Assembly (NCBI RefSeq): GCF_014117325.1
Contig: NZ_CP059732.1
Span: 1,426,001 to 1,490,000 of the forward strand
DNA from: Spirosoma foliorum
Lineage (GTDB): Bacteria > Bacteroidota > Bacteroidia > Cytophagales > Spirosomataceae
Direction of reading: 5' to 3'
Length of the DNA stretch: 64,000 bases
In this document: piece after piece, positions 16,236 to 26,400 of the stretch
Layout of the letters: every line of letters begins with the position of its first letter
Position numbering within the stretch: the stretch's first letter is position 1
Translations under genes and position numbers: made by a program
Notes under the pieces: generated by a model
Told to the model about the DNA's origin: nothing
The model's input: only the letters and a program-made list of their open reading frames with translations
Database searches by the model: none

Positions 16236-17189
16236 ATGCTTAAACCACTTCTCTCGTCAATAGGTAAGGTTTATAATTTCCTGATAGCGTTGATCGTAGC
16301 TATTATTTTAGTTATCGTGACCTGGGTATTCTGGGGGCAGTATCAGGATTTACGACTTCAGAATCAGTTTACGAAAGAGGGTAAACTCGTTTCGGTGACG
16401 GTTGAGCAGACCAGTCGGAAGCACCAGTCCTGGCGGGATATATTCGGCAATAGCACCTATCTAACTTTTCCTTATCAAGGCAAAACCTACACTACCCGCT
16501 TTGTTATGGATTCGGGCTATGTGGGTTCGGGCGACCGGGTTAAGTTAGTATATCATCCAGCGTATGATGCCTTTCGGCAACCGGGAAGCGACAATCGGTT
16601 TGAGAGATCCGCGCGAAAATCCCGATTAATTGACTGGAGTACCGTACGCGATTTCAGTAGGGAGCATCAGTTGTTGCTGTTCTGCATAATACTGGCAACG
16701 GCTTCTTTTTTCATGATCACAGGGCTTATTGTAACGCTTATTCCACTTACATTTCTACAGGATATAGCCCGCTTTCTTCTTGTTGCGGAGCTTCTGATGA
16801 CTGCGGTCTTCTTTTCGTATGATACCTGGAAATATTTTCAGTATTACCAACAGCTAAAGACTCACGGACAGGAGGTTATCGTTAAGGTATTGGATACACA
16901 GCGACACGCCAAGTACCGTAATTCAAAATCAAGAAGCTGGCGTGAGTATACCTATGAAGCAACCATTCGTTACCAACAGCAAGAGCGGGTAATTCCTATT
17001 AGTGAAGATGATTTTGAAAGGCTTAAGCCCAATGACTCGTTAAAAGCGCGTTACAATGCATCAATGAACGACTTGATGTCTACCGATTATTCGATTGATT
17101 ATGAACAGCTTTTAGTGCCCGCGTTTTTGTGGCTTATCTCGTTCATCCTAATCCGTCCCTTCTTCACGCGCAAGAAAGCTTTAAAGTAG
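16236..17189 (+). CDS. Membrane protein with two DUF3592-like halves
   Basis: 317 residues with four predicted helices near residues 13-33, 143-165, 172-192 and 292-307. Each half is arranged helix, basic linker, soluble beta-rich segment, helix, as in DUF3592-type proteins: the first soluble part contains YLTFPYQGKTYTTRFVMDSG and DRVKLVYHP, and the second YTYEATIRYQQQERVIPISE and DSLKARYNA. The pattern 'G..v.v.Y.P' supports the assignment. No function is known. It stands alone, convergent with the MFS gene, with a shared hairpin terminator. Confidence 0.6.
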   Translation: MLKPLLSSIGKVYNFLIALIVAIILVIVTWVFWGQYQDLRLQNQFTKEGKLVSVTVEQTSRKHQSWRDIFGNSTYLTFPYQGKTYTTRFVMDSGYVGSGDRVKLVYHPAYDAFRQPGSDNRFERSARKSRLIDWSTVRDFSREHQLLLFCIILATASFFMITGLIVTLIPLTFLQDIARFLLVAELLMTAVFFSYDTWKYFQYYQQLKTHGQEVIVKVLDTQRHAKYRNSKSRSWREYTYEATIRYQQQERVIPISEDDFERLKPNDSLKARYNASMNDLMSTDYSIDYEQLLVPAFLWLISFILIRPFFTRKKALK

Positions 17190-17191
17190 AT

Positions 17192-17234
17192 TAACCCCAG
17201 AGCGGTGTCGCAACGGCGCATAGCTCTGGGGTTA
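17192..17234. terminator. Bidirectional hairpin terminator
   Basis: Perfect 12-bp arms TAACCCCAGAGC (17192-17203) and GCTCTGGGGTTA (17223-17234) between convergent genes. Confidence 0.75.
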
Positions 17235-17247
17235 AAACCGGGGCTAT

Positions 17248-18582
17248 TTATGATACCAGCTTGCCCTCATTTATATCGGTCTGAGTAGGCGTACCTATAC
17301 GCTCAATTTTACCAACGAGGAAGATATAGGAGCAGGCGCCGATAAATTCAATAATTCCAATAAAAGCCAGAGCTGGTTTAAAGCTTCCGCCTTGAATCAG
17401 GTAGCCAATTGAGATAGGCACCACGATTGAGGCCAGATTGCCCATGAAATTGAATACGCCACTCGTTAGGCCAATTAGGTGTTTAGGCGATAGAACCGAT
17501 ACAAATATCCACGAAATCAGGGCCATACCGATTCCGAAAAAGGCGAACGATAGGAAGAAGATAACCAATGTGTCGTTTTCGGTGTAGTTCGCGCCAACAA
17601 TGCTTAACGAAAGAATAAACCCGATAATAATGGGTGCTTTTCGGGCCAGACTCGCCGATTTACCCTGATTGATGAGCCAGTCGGATAGGAAACCCGATAA
17701 CAATAAACCGGCACAGGCCGCCAGAAACGGGATAGAAGCCAGATAGCCCGACTTGATAAAGCTTAAATGCCGATATTCCACTAAATAAGTTGGGAACCAG
17801 GTAAGGAAAAACCAGAGTGTAGCATTAACACAAAATTGCCCGATATAAACCCCCCATAACGTCCGGTTCGAAAGAATCAGTTTTACATTCGACCAGTGCC
17901 AAATATTAACCTGATCCTTTGTTTGCTCTTTTCCTCGTAATAAGCCGCCACCTTCTTCAATATAATCCAGTTCTGCTTTATTCACATTGGCGCTATCGAG
18001 TGGGTCGCGATAGAACAGATACCAGACAATACCCCAAATCAAACCAACCAGACCTGTGCCAATAAATAACCCTCTCCAGCCTGCATACACCTGAACCATT
18101 GCCAGAATAGGACTTAGAAACGCCAGCCCTATAAATTGGCCAGATACATACATGGCAATGGCCGATGCTCGCTCGTTATTCGGAAACCATTGCGTTACCA
18201 CGCGATTATTGATCGGATACGAAGGGGCTTCGAGGGTACCGGTGGCCAGTCGGAGAAAGAACAGACTGCCAATGCCTCGAACAAGCACGTGGGCTAGGGT
18301 TACAACAGACCAGGTAATTAAACAGAAAGCATATAAAATGCGCGGTCCAAATCGATCGGCGATTAAGCCGCCCGGAATCTGTAACGCGGCATAGGCCCAC
18401 CCAAACGCGGACAGAATATAGCCTAACTCGACTTTTGACAGATTAAGGTCTTTACCAAGGGCTGACGCAGCAACGCCAATATTGGTGCGATCCAGATAAC
18501 TAATCGCTACATTGACGAATACGAGGGCTAACATCCCATACCGTACTCGGGTTGGTTTAGATTGGCCGCTTAATTGTACCAT
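17248..18582 (-). CDS. MFS transporter, anion:cation symporter type (hexuronate/sugar-acid class)
   Basis: 444 residues with about 12 helices. The start region NVAISYLDRTNIGVAASALG, the motif GGLIADRFGPR between helices 2 and 3, and NRVVTQWFPNNERASAIAMY are characteristic of the ACS family (glucarate, galactonate, hexuronate and tartrate carriers). It is the last gene of a leftward cluster with a sugar-type SDR, a sugar isomerase-like protein and a cytochrome-fused dehydrogenase, which supports uptake of a sugar acid or an oxidised sugar. The exact substrate is unknown. An 80-base hairpin separates it from the SDR gene. Confidence 0.85.
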   Translation of the reverse strand: MVQLSGQSKPTRVRYGMLALVFVNVAISYLDRTNIGVAASALGKDLNLSKVELGYILSAFGWAYAALQIPGGLIADRFGPRILYAFCLITWSVVTLAHVLVRGIGSLFFLRLATGTLEAPSYPINNRVVTQWFPNNERASAIAMYVSGQFIGLAFLSPILAMVQVYAGWRGLFIGTGLVGLIWGIVWYLFYRDPLDSANVNKAELDYIEEGGGLLRGKEQTKDQVNIWHWSNVKLILSNRTLWGVYIGQFCVNATLWFFLTWFPTYLVEYRHLSFIKSGYLASIPFLAACAGLLLSGFLSDWLINQGKSASLARKAPIIIGFILSLSIVGANYTENDTLVIFFLSFAFFGIGMALISWIFVSVLSPKHLIGLTSGVFNFMGNLASIVVPISIGYLIQGGSFKPALAFIGIIEFIGACSYIFLVGKIERIGTPTQTDINEGKLVS

Positions 18583-18611
18583 TGTTTCGGTTTAGGAGGT
18601 TTAGGTATTGG

Positions 18612-18691
18612 GTTTGCGGTTTGTGGTTTACGGTGGGCTGGCGCAGCAAAAGTCTGATGCGTCAGCCCACCGTAAACCACAAACCGTAAAC
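18612..18691. repeat. Intergenic word-built hairpin (GTAAACCACAAACC vocabulary)
   Basis: Perfect 24-bp core arms at 18617-18640 and 18663-18686. The right arm contains CCACCGTAAACCACAAACCG. Pairing extends on both sides with single mismatches. It fills the space between two co-directional genes. GTAAACCACAAACC recurs at 61080-61093. Confidence 0.8.
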
Positions 18692-18697
18692 TATAAA

Positions 18698-19483
18698 TTA
18701 TCTGGCTGTCCAACCGCCATCGACGGTGAGCATCGAACCAACCATGTAGCTTCCGGCGTCGCTGGCCAGGAAAATGGCGGCTCCCTGAATCTCCCGCAAA
18801 TGCCCCCAACGACCTAAGGCCGTTGCCCCTACCACGAATTTCTTTCCTTCGTCGGTGTCGGCAATGGGCAGGTTCATTTCGGTCAGGAAAGGGCCTGGGC
18901 AAATGGCATTGACGTTGATATTGTAAGGGGCCATTTCCAGCGCCAGCGCGCGGGTCATCTGGACTACCGCCCCTTTGCTGGATGTATAAGGGGTTCTGTT
19001 GGACAAGCCTACCAAACCAAGTGTACTCGCCAGATTGATAATACTTCCCCGACCCGCTTTTTTCATGAATGGAACTACTGCCTTGCAGCACAGCCAGGTG
19101 CCCGTTACGTTCACCTCCATCACCTTGGCAAAATCGGCGGGCGTCAGTTCGTCGATTGGGCCGCGGATGTTAATTCCGGCGCTATTGATCAGAATGTCGA
19201 TCTGCCCAAACGTGTCGATCGCTTTTTGGGCCATCGCTTCTGTTTGTTCTGGGCTGGCAATGTCGGCACTGAAAGCAATAGCTTTGATACCATAATCCTG
19301 ACTCAGCTCTTGAGCGGCACTTTCGCCTTCTTCGGTATTCCGGTTGACGAGCATGATGTTGGCTCCTGCCGACGCAAGACCAGCCGCCATAGCCAGGCCA
19401 AGACCTTTTGAACCACCCGTAATGATGGCCGTTTTTCCAGTTAAGTTAAATTGACTGACTCCAGGTAGTATTTCTTTACTCAT
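18698..19483 (-). CDS. SDR-family oxidoreductase, gluconate 5-dehydrogenase-like
   Basis: 261 residues, the usual length for classical SDRs. NAD(P) site TGGSKGLG near residue 23, NSAG near 99, catalytic Ser in INLASTLG and Tyr/Lys in PYTSSKGA, followed by the PG motif in NAICPGPF and the C-terminal GSMLTVDGGW. The beginning (FNLTGKTAIITGGSKGLG) resembles gluconate 5-dehydrogenase and 2-deoxy-gluconate dehydrogenase. It starts 9 bases after the sugar isomerase-like gene, so they are co-transcribed. It probably oxidises or reduces a sugar acid in the cytoplasm. Confidence 0.85.
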   Translation of the reverse strand: MSKEILPGVSQFNLTGKTAIITGGSKGLGLAMAAGLASAGANIMLVNRNTEEGESAAQELSQDYGIKAIAFSADIASPEQTEAMAQKAIDTFGQIDILINSAGINIRGPIDELTPADFAKVMEVNVTGTWLCCKAVVPFMKKAGRGSIINLASTLGLVGLSNRTPYTSSKGAVVQMTRALALEMAPYNINVNAICPGPFLTEMNLPIADTDEGKKFVVGATALGRWGHLREIQGAAIFLASDAGSYMVGSMLTVDGGWTAR

Positions 19484-19492
19484 GAGGTTGCT

Positions 19493-20551
19493 TTATTTCA
19501 TTCCTAATTTATCCTTGCTGTAATTCAGACAGGCTACGATGTTCTCTTCTTCGAGCGCCAGTTTTTCATCGTTACTTAGTTTTGCTACGCGAGGAAGGCC
19601 ACCGGCGTATTTATGCTGCCGTACCGTTCGGAGCATTCGGGCCAGATCGGAGCCGGGTACTGAACCCATTGTTTCCCAGTAGGCATTGGTTACGCAGGGA
19701 ATTTCCAGCGGGTCGCGGGTGATCATTTCCAGACTAAATGTTCCGGTTGGATTATGTTTTCGGCAGAGATCGACCATCTTGGGTAAGTCTAAAATACCCT
19801 TGCCCATTGGTACTTCCGATAAGAGAAATCCATCTGGATATTCCTCTACAGCCATGTCTTTTACGTGGGTACTGAACACATAAGGCGACAGGGTTTCGAC
19901 CACTTCCATCGGGTCTTCCAGCAACGCCATGCTGTTGCCAAAGTCGAGGGTGACGCCAATCCACTCGCTGTTAACCTGTTTCAAGAGGTTCACTAAATCG
20001 GGAGCACGCCAGTCTTTGTGGTTTTCAACCCCTAGTTTGACCTTATGTTTGCGTAGCACGGGTTCGGCCAATTGCAACATGGTCAGGGCGTTTTTCTTCA
20101 ACTCTTCGAAAGCTGCGGGAGAATGGTAGGTTTCATACCGTCGGCCTGTTGAGCAAACGGTTCTCAACACCTGCGCACCCGCTTCCCTGGCATTGATAAC
20201 GTCCTGTTCAAATTTGGCGACTTCATCTGCCTTCTTGGGCAATCCAATCGAGCCTTCCAGGTAAAGACCGTATTTCTCCCGCACATCGCGCACCTTTTTG
20301 GCAAAATCGGACGACCAGCCACCTACAATCACCTGCACACCACCAGCCCCCAGTTGGTGGCAGTGATCAAGCAGTTGAATCGCGTTGGTAAAGGCCGGAT
20401 ATTTCTGACTGTCCACTTTTGAGTTCCAGCGGCTCCAGTACGAATGGACAACAATCCCCATCCGCTTATCGGCAAACCAGTCGGGAACAGCAGGGAAAGA
20501 AACAGCCATAGCACCTGCTGCAGCTTGTTGCAAGAAATCTCGTCTATCCAT
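19493..20551 (-). CDS. Tat-exported sugar phosphate isomerase/epimerase-like TIM-barrel protein
   Basis: 352 residues from the ATG at 20551. A start at 20596 is possible but would place coding sequence inside a hairpin, and the protein beginning MDRRDFLQQAAAGAMAVSFP is a standard twin-arginine signal (RRDFL). The body is an AP-endonuclease-2-like (xylose isomerase-like) barrel with likely metal ligands in GVENHKDW, LDFGNS, FSTHVKDM and SLEMITRD. Such exported members are common in Bacteroidota sugar-degradation clusters, often with oxidised or 3-keto sugars. The SDR follows after 9 bases. Confidence 0.8.
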   Translation of the reverse strand: MDRRDFLQQAAAGAMAVSFPAVPDWFADKRMGIVVHSYWSRWNSKVDSQKYPAFTNAIQLLDHCHQLGAGGVQVIVGGWSSDFAKKVRDVREKYGLYLEGSIGLPKKADEVAKFEQDVINAREAGAQVLRTVCSTGRRYETYHSPAAFEELKKNALTMLQLAEPVLRKHKVKLGVENHKDWRAPDLVNLLKQVNSEWIGVTLDFGNSMALLEDPMEVVETLSPYVFSTHVKDMAVEEYPDGFLLSEVPMGKGILDLPKMVDLCRKHNPTGTFSLEMITRDPLEIPCVTNAYWETMGSVPGSDLARMLRTVRQHKYAGGLPRVAKLSNDEKLALEEENIVACLNYSKDKLGMK

Positions 20552-20590
20552 TTGGGTGAAGGTCAAGAGTTGTTTAGGGTAGGAGTTTAT

Positions 20591-20660
20591 TGTCAAGAGT
20601 GGTCAGGTATTGTCAGGCATGGCTACTCTTGACTACTTCTGACTACACTTGACCATTCTT
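20591..20660. repeat. Intergenic word-built hairpin (GTCAAGAGTGGTCAGG vocabulary)
   Basis: Arms AAGAGTGGTCAGGTATTGTC (20595-20614) and GACTACACTTGACCATTCTT (20641-20660) match at 16 of 20 positions. Words of the type GTCAAGAGT and GTCAGG repeat within the arms. The same vocabulary fills the gaps at 57.3 and 60.0 kb. Confidence 0.7.
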
Positions 20661-20667
20661 AACATCT

Positions 20668-23223
20668 TTATTTAGGACTAGTGGCTTGTGTCTCCTGTAT
20701 GTATTTGTTTAACTCTTTGGCTGTCCAGGGTACTACGCGTCCCTGCGCCAGAATGCGGGTCATTCCCACCGTTCGTTTGCCGATTGGTCCCCCATTATTG
20801 CCCCATTCGTTACGGATATACATCAGAATCGAGGTGATTGACTGATCGTCCAGGGTCGAGTGGGCGGGCATAACCGGGAGGATATCAGGTGCGTCGTAAA
20901 CACGTTTGTTAATTTCAACAGGCCCTTCCATACCATGCAGCAGGACAAGTGCTAATCGTTTCTCGTCGCCTAGCACCCAATCCGAACCAACTAAAGGAGG
21001 GCCAAAGCGAGGCAATCCGGCTCCATCGGTACCGTGACAACCCGAGCAGGTATTCAGATACAATTGGCGCCCCGATGCAAATAGCTTTTGCTCTTCATCG
21101 TTCAGCAGGCTCTTTTTAGCGGAACTGCTTTTTGCGGCAACGTGGCCGGGCCATTCAAACATTGATTCCAGGGAAGCCAGACGCGATGGATCGATTTTGT
21201 GGCTGGACTTGGCTAATAGGCTAGGGGCAGCAGCAAGTTTTATAGGTTTTATTTTGCTGCTTCCTGCAATCGACATACTGGTGATTACAGCCTTTTCCTG
21301 CCAGCTAAATGGTTCTTTGTTTGCATCTAAAAGCGCCAGTAGAGAGGTTAACTCAGCAGGATTTCGTTTTTTGATAATGGCTGTTGTCAGCACTTCAATG
21401 AAAATTTCCTTGGCGGGTTCGTGCGCCTGCCATTGGGGCGATTTTAGTAATCGTTGTAAAAAGGCAAACTCCTGATTCTGAAGGCTACTCATAGCCGCAT
21501 CCCGAATCAAGGCCGATTCCCCATGACGCCCGACAATATTGGCGAGTAGCGGCTGAGCAGCGGATTGGTCGAGTACGCCAGCCGTAAAAGTCATCTGGAG
21601 AATTTGCTCGATGGGTGCCTGTTCCCATCTGGCCAGCAATTGCTCGCCGAGTTTGGCCCGAATGGTCTTATCCGTTTTGGCAAATGGCTCCAGCAACCGG
21701 AGTGCCGTTGAACTAACTAGCGGGTTCGGGTCGGCTACTAATCCTGATAACAGATTGGGGTTGCTTAGTTTCAAGCCGTCCAGTGTCCATAAAGCATGGA
21801 ATCGCCCAAGCGGTTGCTCGCCTTTAGTGGCCAACGTTGTCAAAGCAGGACCAACCCGCTTGTCGTTCCGGTCGATGAGTAAATGTTGGGCTACATCCCG
21901 GTGCCATCCGTCGGCATTCGACAATTCAGCAACGAGTTCATCTGACGAAGCACTGGCCAGCTTTTTCGCCTTTGGGGCTTTCCAATTTTGTGGAACAATG
22001 CGCCAGATACGGCCCCGGTTGACGGGTTTATCCAGCTCACGGGCAAGGGTTTGCTCTTTCAAATAGGGCGTTACATACGCTTTGTGCTGGATAAGGCCAC
22101 GATACATATCCGCAATATATAGGGCACCATCTGGACCCGTGGCCATATGAACCGGACGGAAACGCTCATCGGTTGAGGCCAGAAATTCGGTACCCGGATG
22201 AGGATCGTGTGCCGTAATAAGCAGCCCCTTTTCCTCTACTACATTGCGTTTAATGAGATTCCCGGCGGGTTCACAAACGAATGCATTACCATAATAGGCT
22301 GCAGGTAAAGCTGTTCCCCGATAGGCTAGGGGTGAGCAGGCGGCCGTAAATTCCAGCAAGTGACCCTCTTTGTCGAGTGTTCCGGGAATGTAGCCCCGGT
22401 TTACAGCTGGGTTGGGTCGGATTGGGTAAACGCGCCGATCGATGGTCAGGCCATGGTCGATGCCGGTGGTTGCTTTATGATTTTTATTACGAGATAAGTA
22501 GTTCGGAGCCACCAAATCAGCGTGAAGCTGCGACCAGTTGTAGTTGTAGTACAGACGGCCTTTATCGTCGTAACTAATGCCCCATTGCCCACGAAACTCG
22601 GTACTATCTCGCTCCCATTTTCCACCCACCAGACGATACCGAAGGCGCGATTTGGCGTTGTAATACCAGTTATCTAAACCCCGCCATAGTCCGTTTGGTG
22701 CATGTTCTGGCAGGCCGCTGCCTACATATTGGGCATCAACAACGGTCTTGGTATCGGCTTTCAGGTCACCGTTCAGGTCTTTGGTCATCCACAAAGCGCC
22801 ATTTTCAGCGACCAGTACACCGCCTGGTACGAAGGCAAGGGCGCGGGGCATAACCAGACTGTCGAGGTACACTTTACTGACGTCCATCTGGCCGTCTCCA
22901 TTCGTATCTTCGAGGACCGACACACGGCCAACGGGTTTATCCTCACCATCGCCGTTAACATCGGGCATGAACCCCCGCATCTCAACCACCCAAAGACGAC
23001 CATCCTCATCAAAGTTGATGACCACCGGGTCCTGAATCATTGGCTCAGAAGCAACCAGTTGAATGCTCAAACCTGGTTCGAGTTGAAATGTAGCCTGTTC
23101 TTCGGCTGGTGTTTTTACGGGTGATGGGCCTTCCCCCAGTGTCGTTCGTACGTTTGTTTTAAAGCTGAGCAAACACAGAAGACTGGCACAAATCAGGCTA
23201 CTAACATAGACAGGCTTAACCAT
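20668..23223 (-). CDS. PVC-type membrane-bound dehydrogenase with HEAT repeats and C-terminal cytochrome c
   Basis: 851 residues. N-terminal signal peptide (MVKPVYVSSLICASLLCLLS). Residues ~45-410 form a beta-propeller of the 'putative membrane-bound dehydrogenase' type (INFDEDGRLWVVEMRGF, then MATGPDGALYIADMYRG). Residues ~430-660 are helical HEAT-like repeats. The C-terminus is a cytochrome c domain with CSGCHG near residue 725 and a likely axial Met in ILPVMPAH. Such proteins act in the periplasm and pass electrons from an oxidised substrate, probably a sugar, to the cytochrome. It heads the leftward cluster with the isomerase, SDR and MFS genes. Confidence 0.85.
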   Translation of the reverse strand: MVKPVYVSSLICASLLCLLSFKTNVRTTLGEGPSPVKTPAEEQATFQLEPGLSIQLVASEPMIQDPVVINFDEDGRLWVVEMRGFMPDVNGDGEDKPVGRVSVLEDTNGDGQMDVSKVYLDSLVMPRALAFVPGGVLVAENGALWMTKDLNGDLKADTKTVVDAQYVGSGLPEHAPNGLWRGLDNWYYNAKSRLRYRLVGGKWERDSTEFRGQWGISYDDKGRLYYNYNWSQLHADLVAPNYLSRNKNHKATTGIDHGLTIDRRVYPIRPNPAVNRGYIPGTLDKEGHLLEFTAACSPLAYRGTALPAAYYGNAFVCEPAGNLIKRNVVEEKGLLITAHDPHPGTEFLASTDERFRPVHMATGPDGALYIADMYRGLIQHKAYVTPYLKEQTLARELDKPVNRGRIWRIVPQNWKAPKAKKLASASSDELVAELSNADGWHRDVAQHLLIDRNDKRVGPALTTLATKGEQPLGRFHALWTLDGLKLSNPNLLSGLVADPNPLVSSTALRLLEPFAKTDKTIRAKLGEQLLARWEQAPIEQILQMTFTAGVLDQSAAQPLLANIVGRHGESALIRDAAMSSLQNQEFAFLQRLLKSPQWQAHEPAKEIFIEVLTTAIIKKRNPAELTSLLALLDANKEPFSWQEKAVITSMSIAGSSKIKPIKLAAAPSLLAKSSHKIDPSRLASLESMFEWPGHVAAKSSSAKKSLLNDEEQKLFASGRQLYLNTCSGCHGTDGAGLPRFGPPLVGSDWVLGDEKRLALVLLHGMEGPVEINKRVYDAPDILPVMPAHSTLDDQSITSILMYIRNEWGNNGGPIGKRTVGMTRILAQGRVVPWTAKELNKYIQETQATSPK

Positions 23224-23414
23224 GAGGCATATATTGGCATTATAGCATGATAAAGCATTATTACGAGGATACTACTTGCGTTTGGTAGCGATATTGTCCG
23301 CTTTTGTAAAACTTAAATACTATTTAATGTGTGGGCTACTGAAAACAACGAAGCTTGCCTTTAGGGTTACCAAAAGCTGTTATTAACCAACGAAGGGAAG
23401 TTCCTGAACTAGGT

Positions 23415-23458
23415 TAAACACAAGAAGGCCCATCAATTGACGAGCCTTCTTGTGTTTA
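23415..23458 (-). terminator. Hairpin terminator after the giant surface protein gene
   Basis: Perfect 15-bp arms TAAACACAAGAAGGC (23415-23429) and GCCTTCTTGTGTTTA (23444-23458), just downstream of the leftward gene ending at 23475. No long U tract follows. Confidence 0.7.
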
Positions 23459-23474
23459 GTATGGAACCGGGCGT

Positions 23475-26400
23475 TTATCTACGCTTAATGCCCTTGGTTT
23501 GCTTGATAACGAGCGGCACACAAGCATCTGTTGGGCAATTGCAGACGGTTGGCAACAGCATGACCGTTGCATCTGTGTAACAACCTGAACTGTTATACAC
23601 TCGAACGGTATAAGCCGTGGCCACCGTCGGATTTGCCAGGTTGTTCACAATCAGTCCATTGGTAGGAATCACTTGTTTGTTGCCCGACAAGGACGCAGCC
23701 GCATTAAAGCTACTTCCTGACGAGTACTGATAGGTGTAGCCCGTACGGAATTGACTCAGAACGATTTTGCCATTGGTTTGCGCCGTACCACCGATACAGG
23801 TAACAGGTGTAGCTGTCGCCTTGAACGTGGGCAAGGTATCTTCTTCAACAATAAATGGGCAGCAGCTAAAGTCAGGACATTTACCCGATACGTTATCGAC
23901 AGCCAGACTATACGTACCTGGGGCTGTTACATCCAGTACATTCGTAGTTTGTCCGGTGATCTCTACATTATCCTTGAACCATTTGTACGCCGACCGTCCT
24001 GGAGCAGCCGTTAATCGAAGCAGGTATGAATCACCAGCACACATCACAAACGGAACAGACGTACAAACCGTAGCTGTATCGCCCGGAATGGTGGCTACGT
24101 TATACATAATGCCCGAGCTATCGGCAATTGCCTGGAAAGTCAGGCTTAGACTCTGACCAGCACTGATGGGCGCTACCTTCCAGGTGCTGATGGGCGTTCC
24201 CTGGGTAAAGGTAGTGCCCGATGGCGCTGTAGCCGAATTGGCTACATAGGCCAACCCTGTAGTTGACGAATCGCGTACCACTACGTTGGTCGCCGTTGTT
24301 GTTCCGCTGTTGGTTAGTACGATGGTGTACGTGAGTACATCCCCAACTTTAGCTTTCGACTTATCGACTAGTTTGTTCAGCGATAACTGCGTACCGGCTG
24401 GTTGCGTACACGAACCCGGTGCCGTATAAACCGTCGTAGTTGTTGAACAACCCGGTAAGCTAGCTGTCACTGTGTGGCTCGCACCATCCGAAACCAGCCC
24501 GTTGAAGATGGCCGAGGTTGTGACGGTACCTACTGTGGCGGGTACTGCGAAGGTTAGACTATTGACCCCATGACTCACGGTTAACGTGCCCGCTGTCGGA
24601 TTGGTCATCGTTACCAACACAGTATTCGAATAGGTGTTCGTAGCGGTGGCACACAAACCTGCTGTGGCAGTTGCACTAACACTACAGACTGGTGCCACCG
24701 AACAACTAGCTGGGGCTGTATACGTGGCCGAAGCTGTTCCGCAGGCAGTACCACTGCTAACTACCGTAACGGTATGCTTGGCTCCATCACTCTGCAGCGT
24801 TGTATAGCTGTAGCTGATGGTGGTAGTTCCGGCAGCCGCCGTCAAGGAACGAACATAGCTACCATCAGTCAGCGTGAGTGTCTGGCTGCTGGGGCTGTTG
24901 GTTACAGTGATCGTTCCTGATAGAACATAGAGATTAGTAGCCGGATTACAGGCCGAGGCACCAGCTGTCAGGCTCAGGTTACAGGCTGGCGTAACCGAAC
25001 AACTCGCCGGAGCACTATAAGTCGTGGTTGTTGTTGAACAACCTGGCAAGGTAGCCGTCACGGAATGGCTGGTTCCATTGGAGATCAGACCATTAAATTC
25101 AGCCGTGAATGTGTTCTGACTGTTTGCCGTCGTAGAGAACGTTAGCGTTTGAGCACCATCCGTAACTGACAGGGTTCCTGAGGTTGGGTTCTTAACCGTT
25201 ACAACAACTGTTGACGAATAGGTATTGGTCGCTGTTTGGCAAAGCCCTGCCGTGGCTACTGCGCTAATGGAGCAGACGGGAGTGATTGAGCAGGATGCGG
25301 GAGCTGCGAATGTAGCTGCCGTGGTGCCACAGCCAGGGAGACTAACAGTAGCCGTATGACTAGCTCCATCAGAAACCAGACCAGCAAAAACGGCCGTGAA
25401 CGAAGGCGTGCCTGCAGCGATAGTTTGACTGATAGGCGTTGACCCTGGAATACTCACCGTTAAGGTACCAGCAGTTGCATTGGTCAACGGAACCGCAACT
25501 GTTGCCGAGTAGGTATTGGTTGCCGTAGCACACACGCCAGTCGTTGCCGTAGCCGAGAGTGAACAGACGGGAGCTACCGAGCAACTCGCCGGAGCCGTGA
25601 ACGTTTGACTAGCGGGCGAACAGGCCGAGTTGGAGTAACTGGCTGTTATTGTGTAAGCCTGGCCATTCGAAACAAGCCCGGAATAACTAAATGTGCCCGA
25701 TACATTAGCCGTTGCCGGTAAGGTTAAGCTTCGCGGAGTAAAAGCGCCTGAGGTAATGGTTAGCGTTCCGCTGGTTGGTACGTTGGTAGCGGTAATGGTG
25801 CCCGACAACACATAGCTGTTGGTGGCCGACTGGCACAAACCAGGTGTCACAATCATGGCTAACCCACAAGCAGGCGCTACGGTACAGGATGCTGGGGCGC
25901 TATACGTAAGGCTCGTGGTGCCACAACCACTCAGGCTCACGGTCACGGTATGGCTTCCTGTCCCAGATGTTAAGCCCGTTAGTGAGTAGGCTACCGATGT
26001 TGCCGAAGCCGCTATTGTAACTGTCGTACTTTTTGCCCCATCTGTAATCGTAGCTGTTCCACCAGTAGCATTGTTGGCTAGCTTAATAGTACCGGATATA
26101 CTGTATTGATTTGTTGCTGTACTACAAACCGATAGTGTAACGGTGGCGCTTAACGAACAGGGGTTGCCAATCGTAATGGTGACAGTAGCCGGTACGCTAC
26201 ATCTGCCGCTCGTTACCAATACCGAGTAAATACCTGCGTTGGCTGTGGTTGCATTGGGAATGGTTGGATTTTGCAGCGTTGAGTTAAATCCATTAGGTCC
26301 CGACCACAAATAAGATGTACCACCCGAAGCCGACAGGCTAATAGTACCCCCAACTGGAACAGTTGTTAGGGTGGCCGAAGCACTTGCGGCCAACGTACAG

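Noticed and set aside
18570..19091. 173-codon leftward frame overlapping the SDR gene
   Set aside because: It reads another frame of the SDR gene and runs through the hairpin; no family features.
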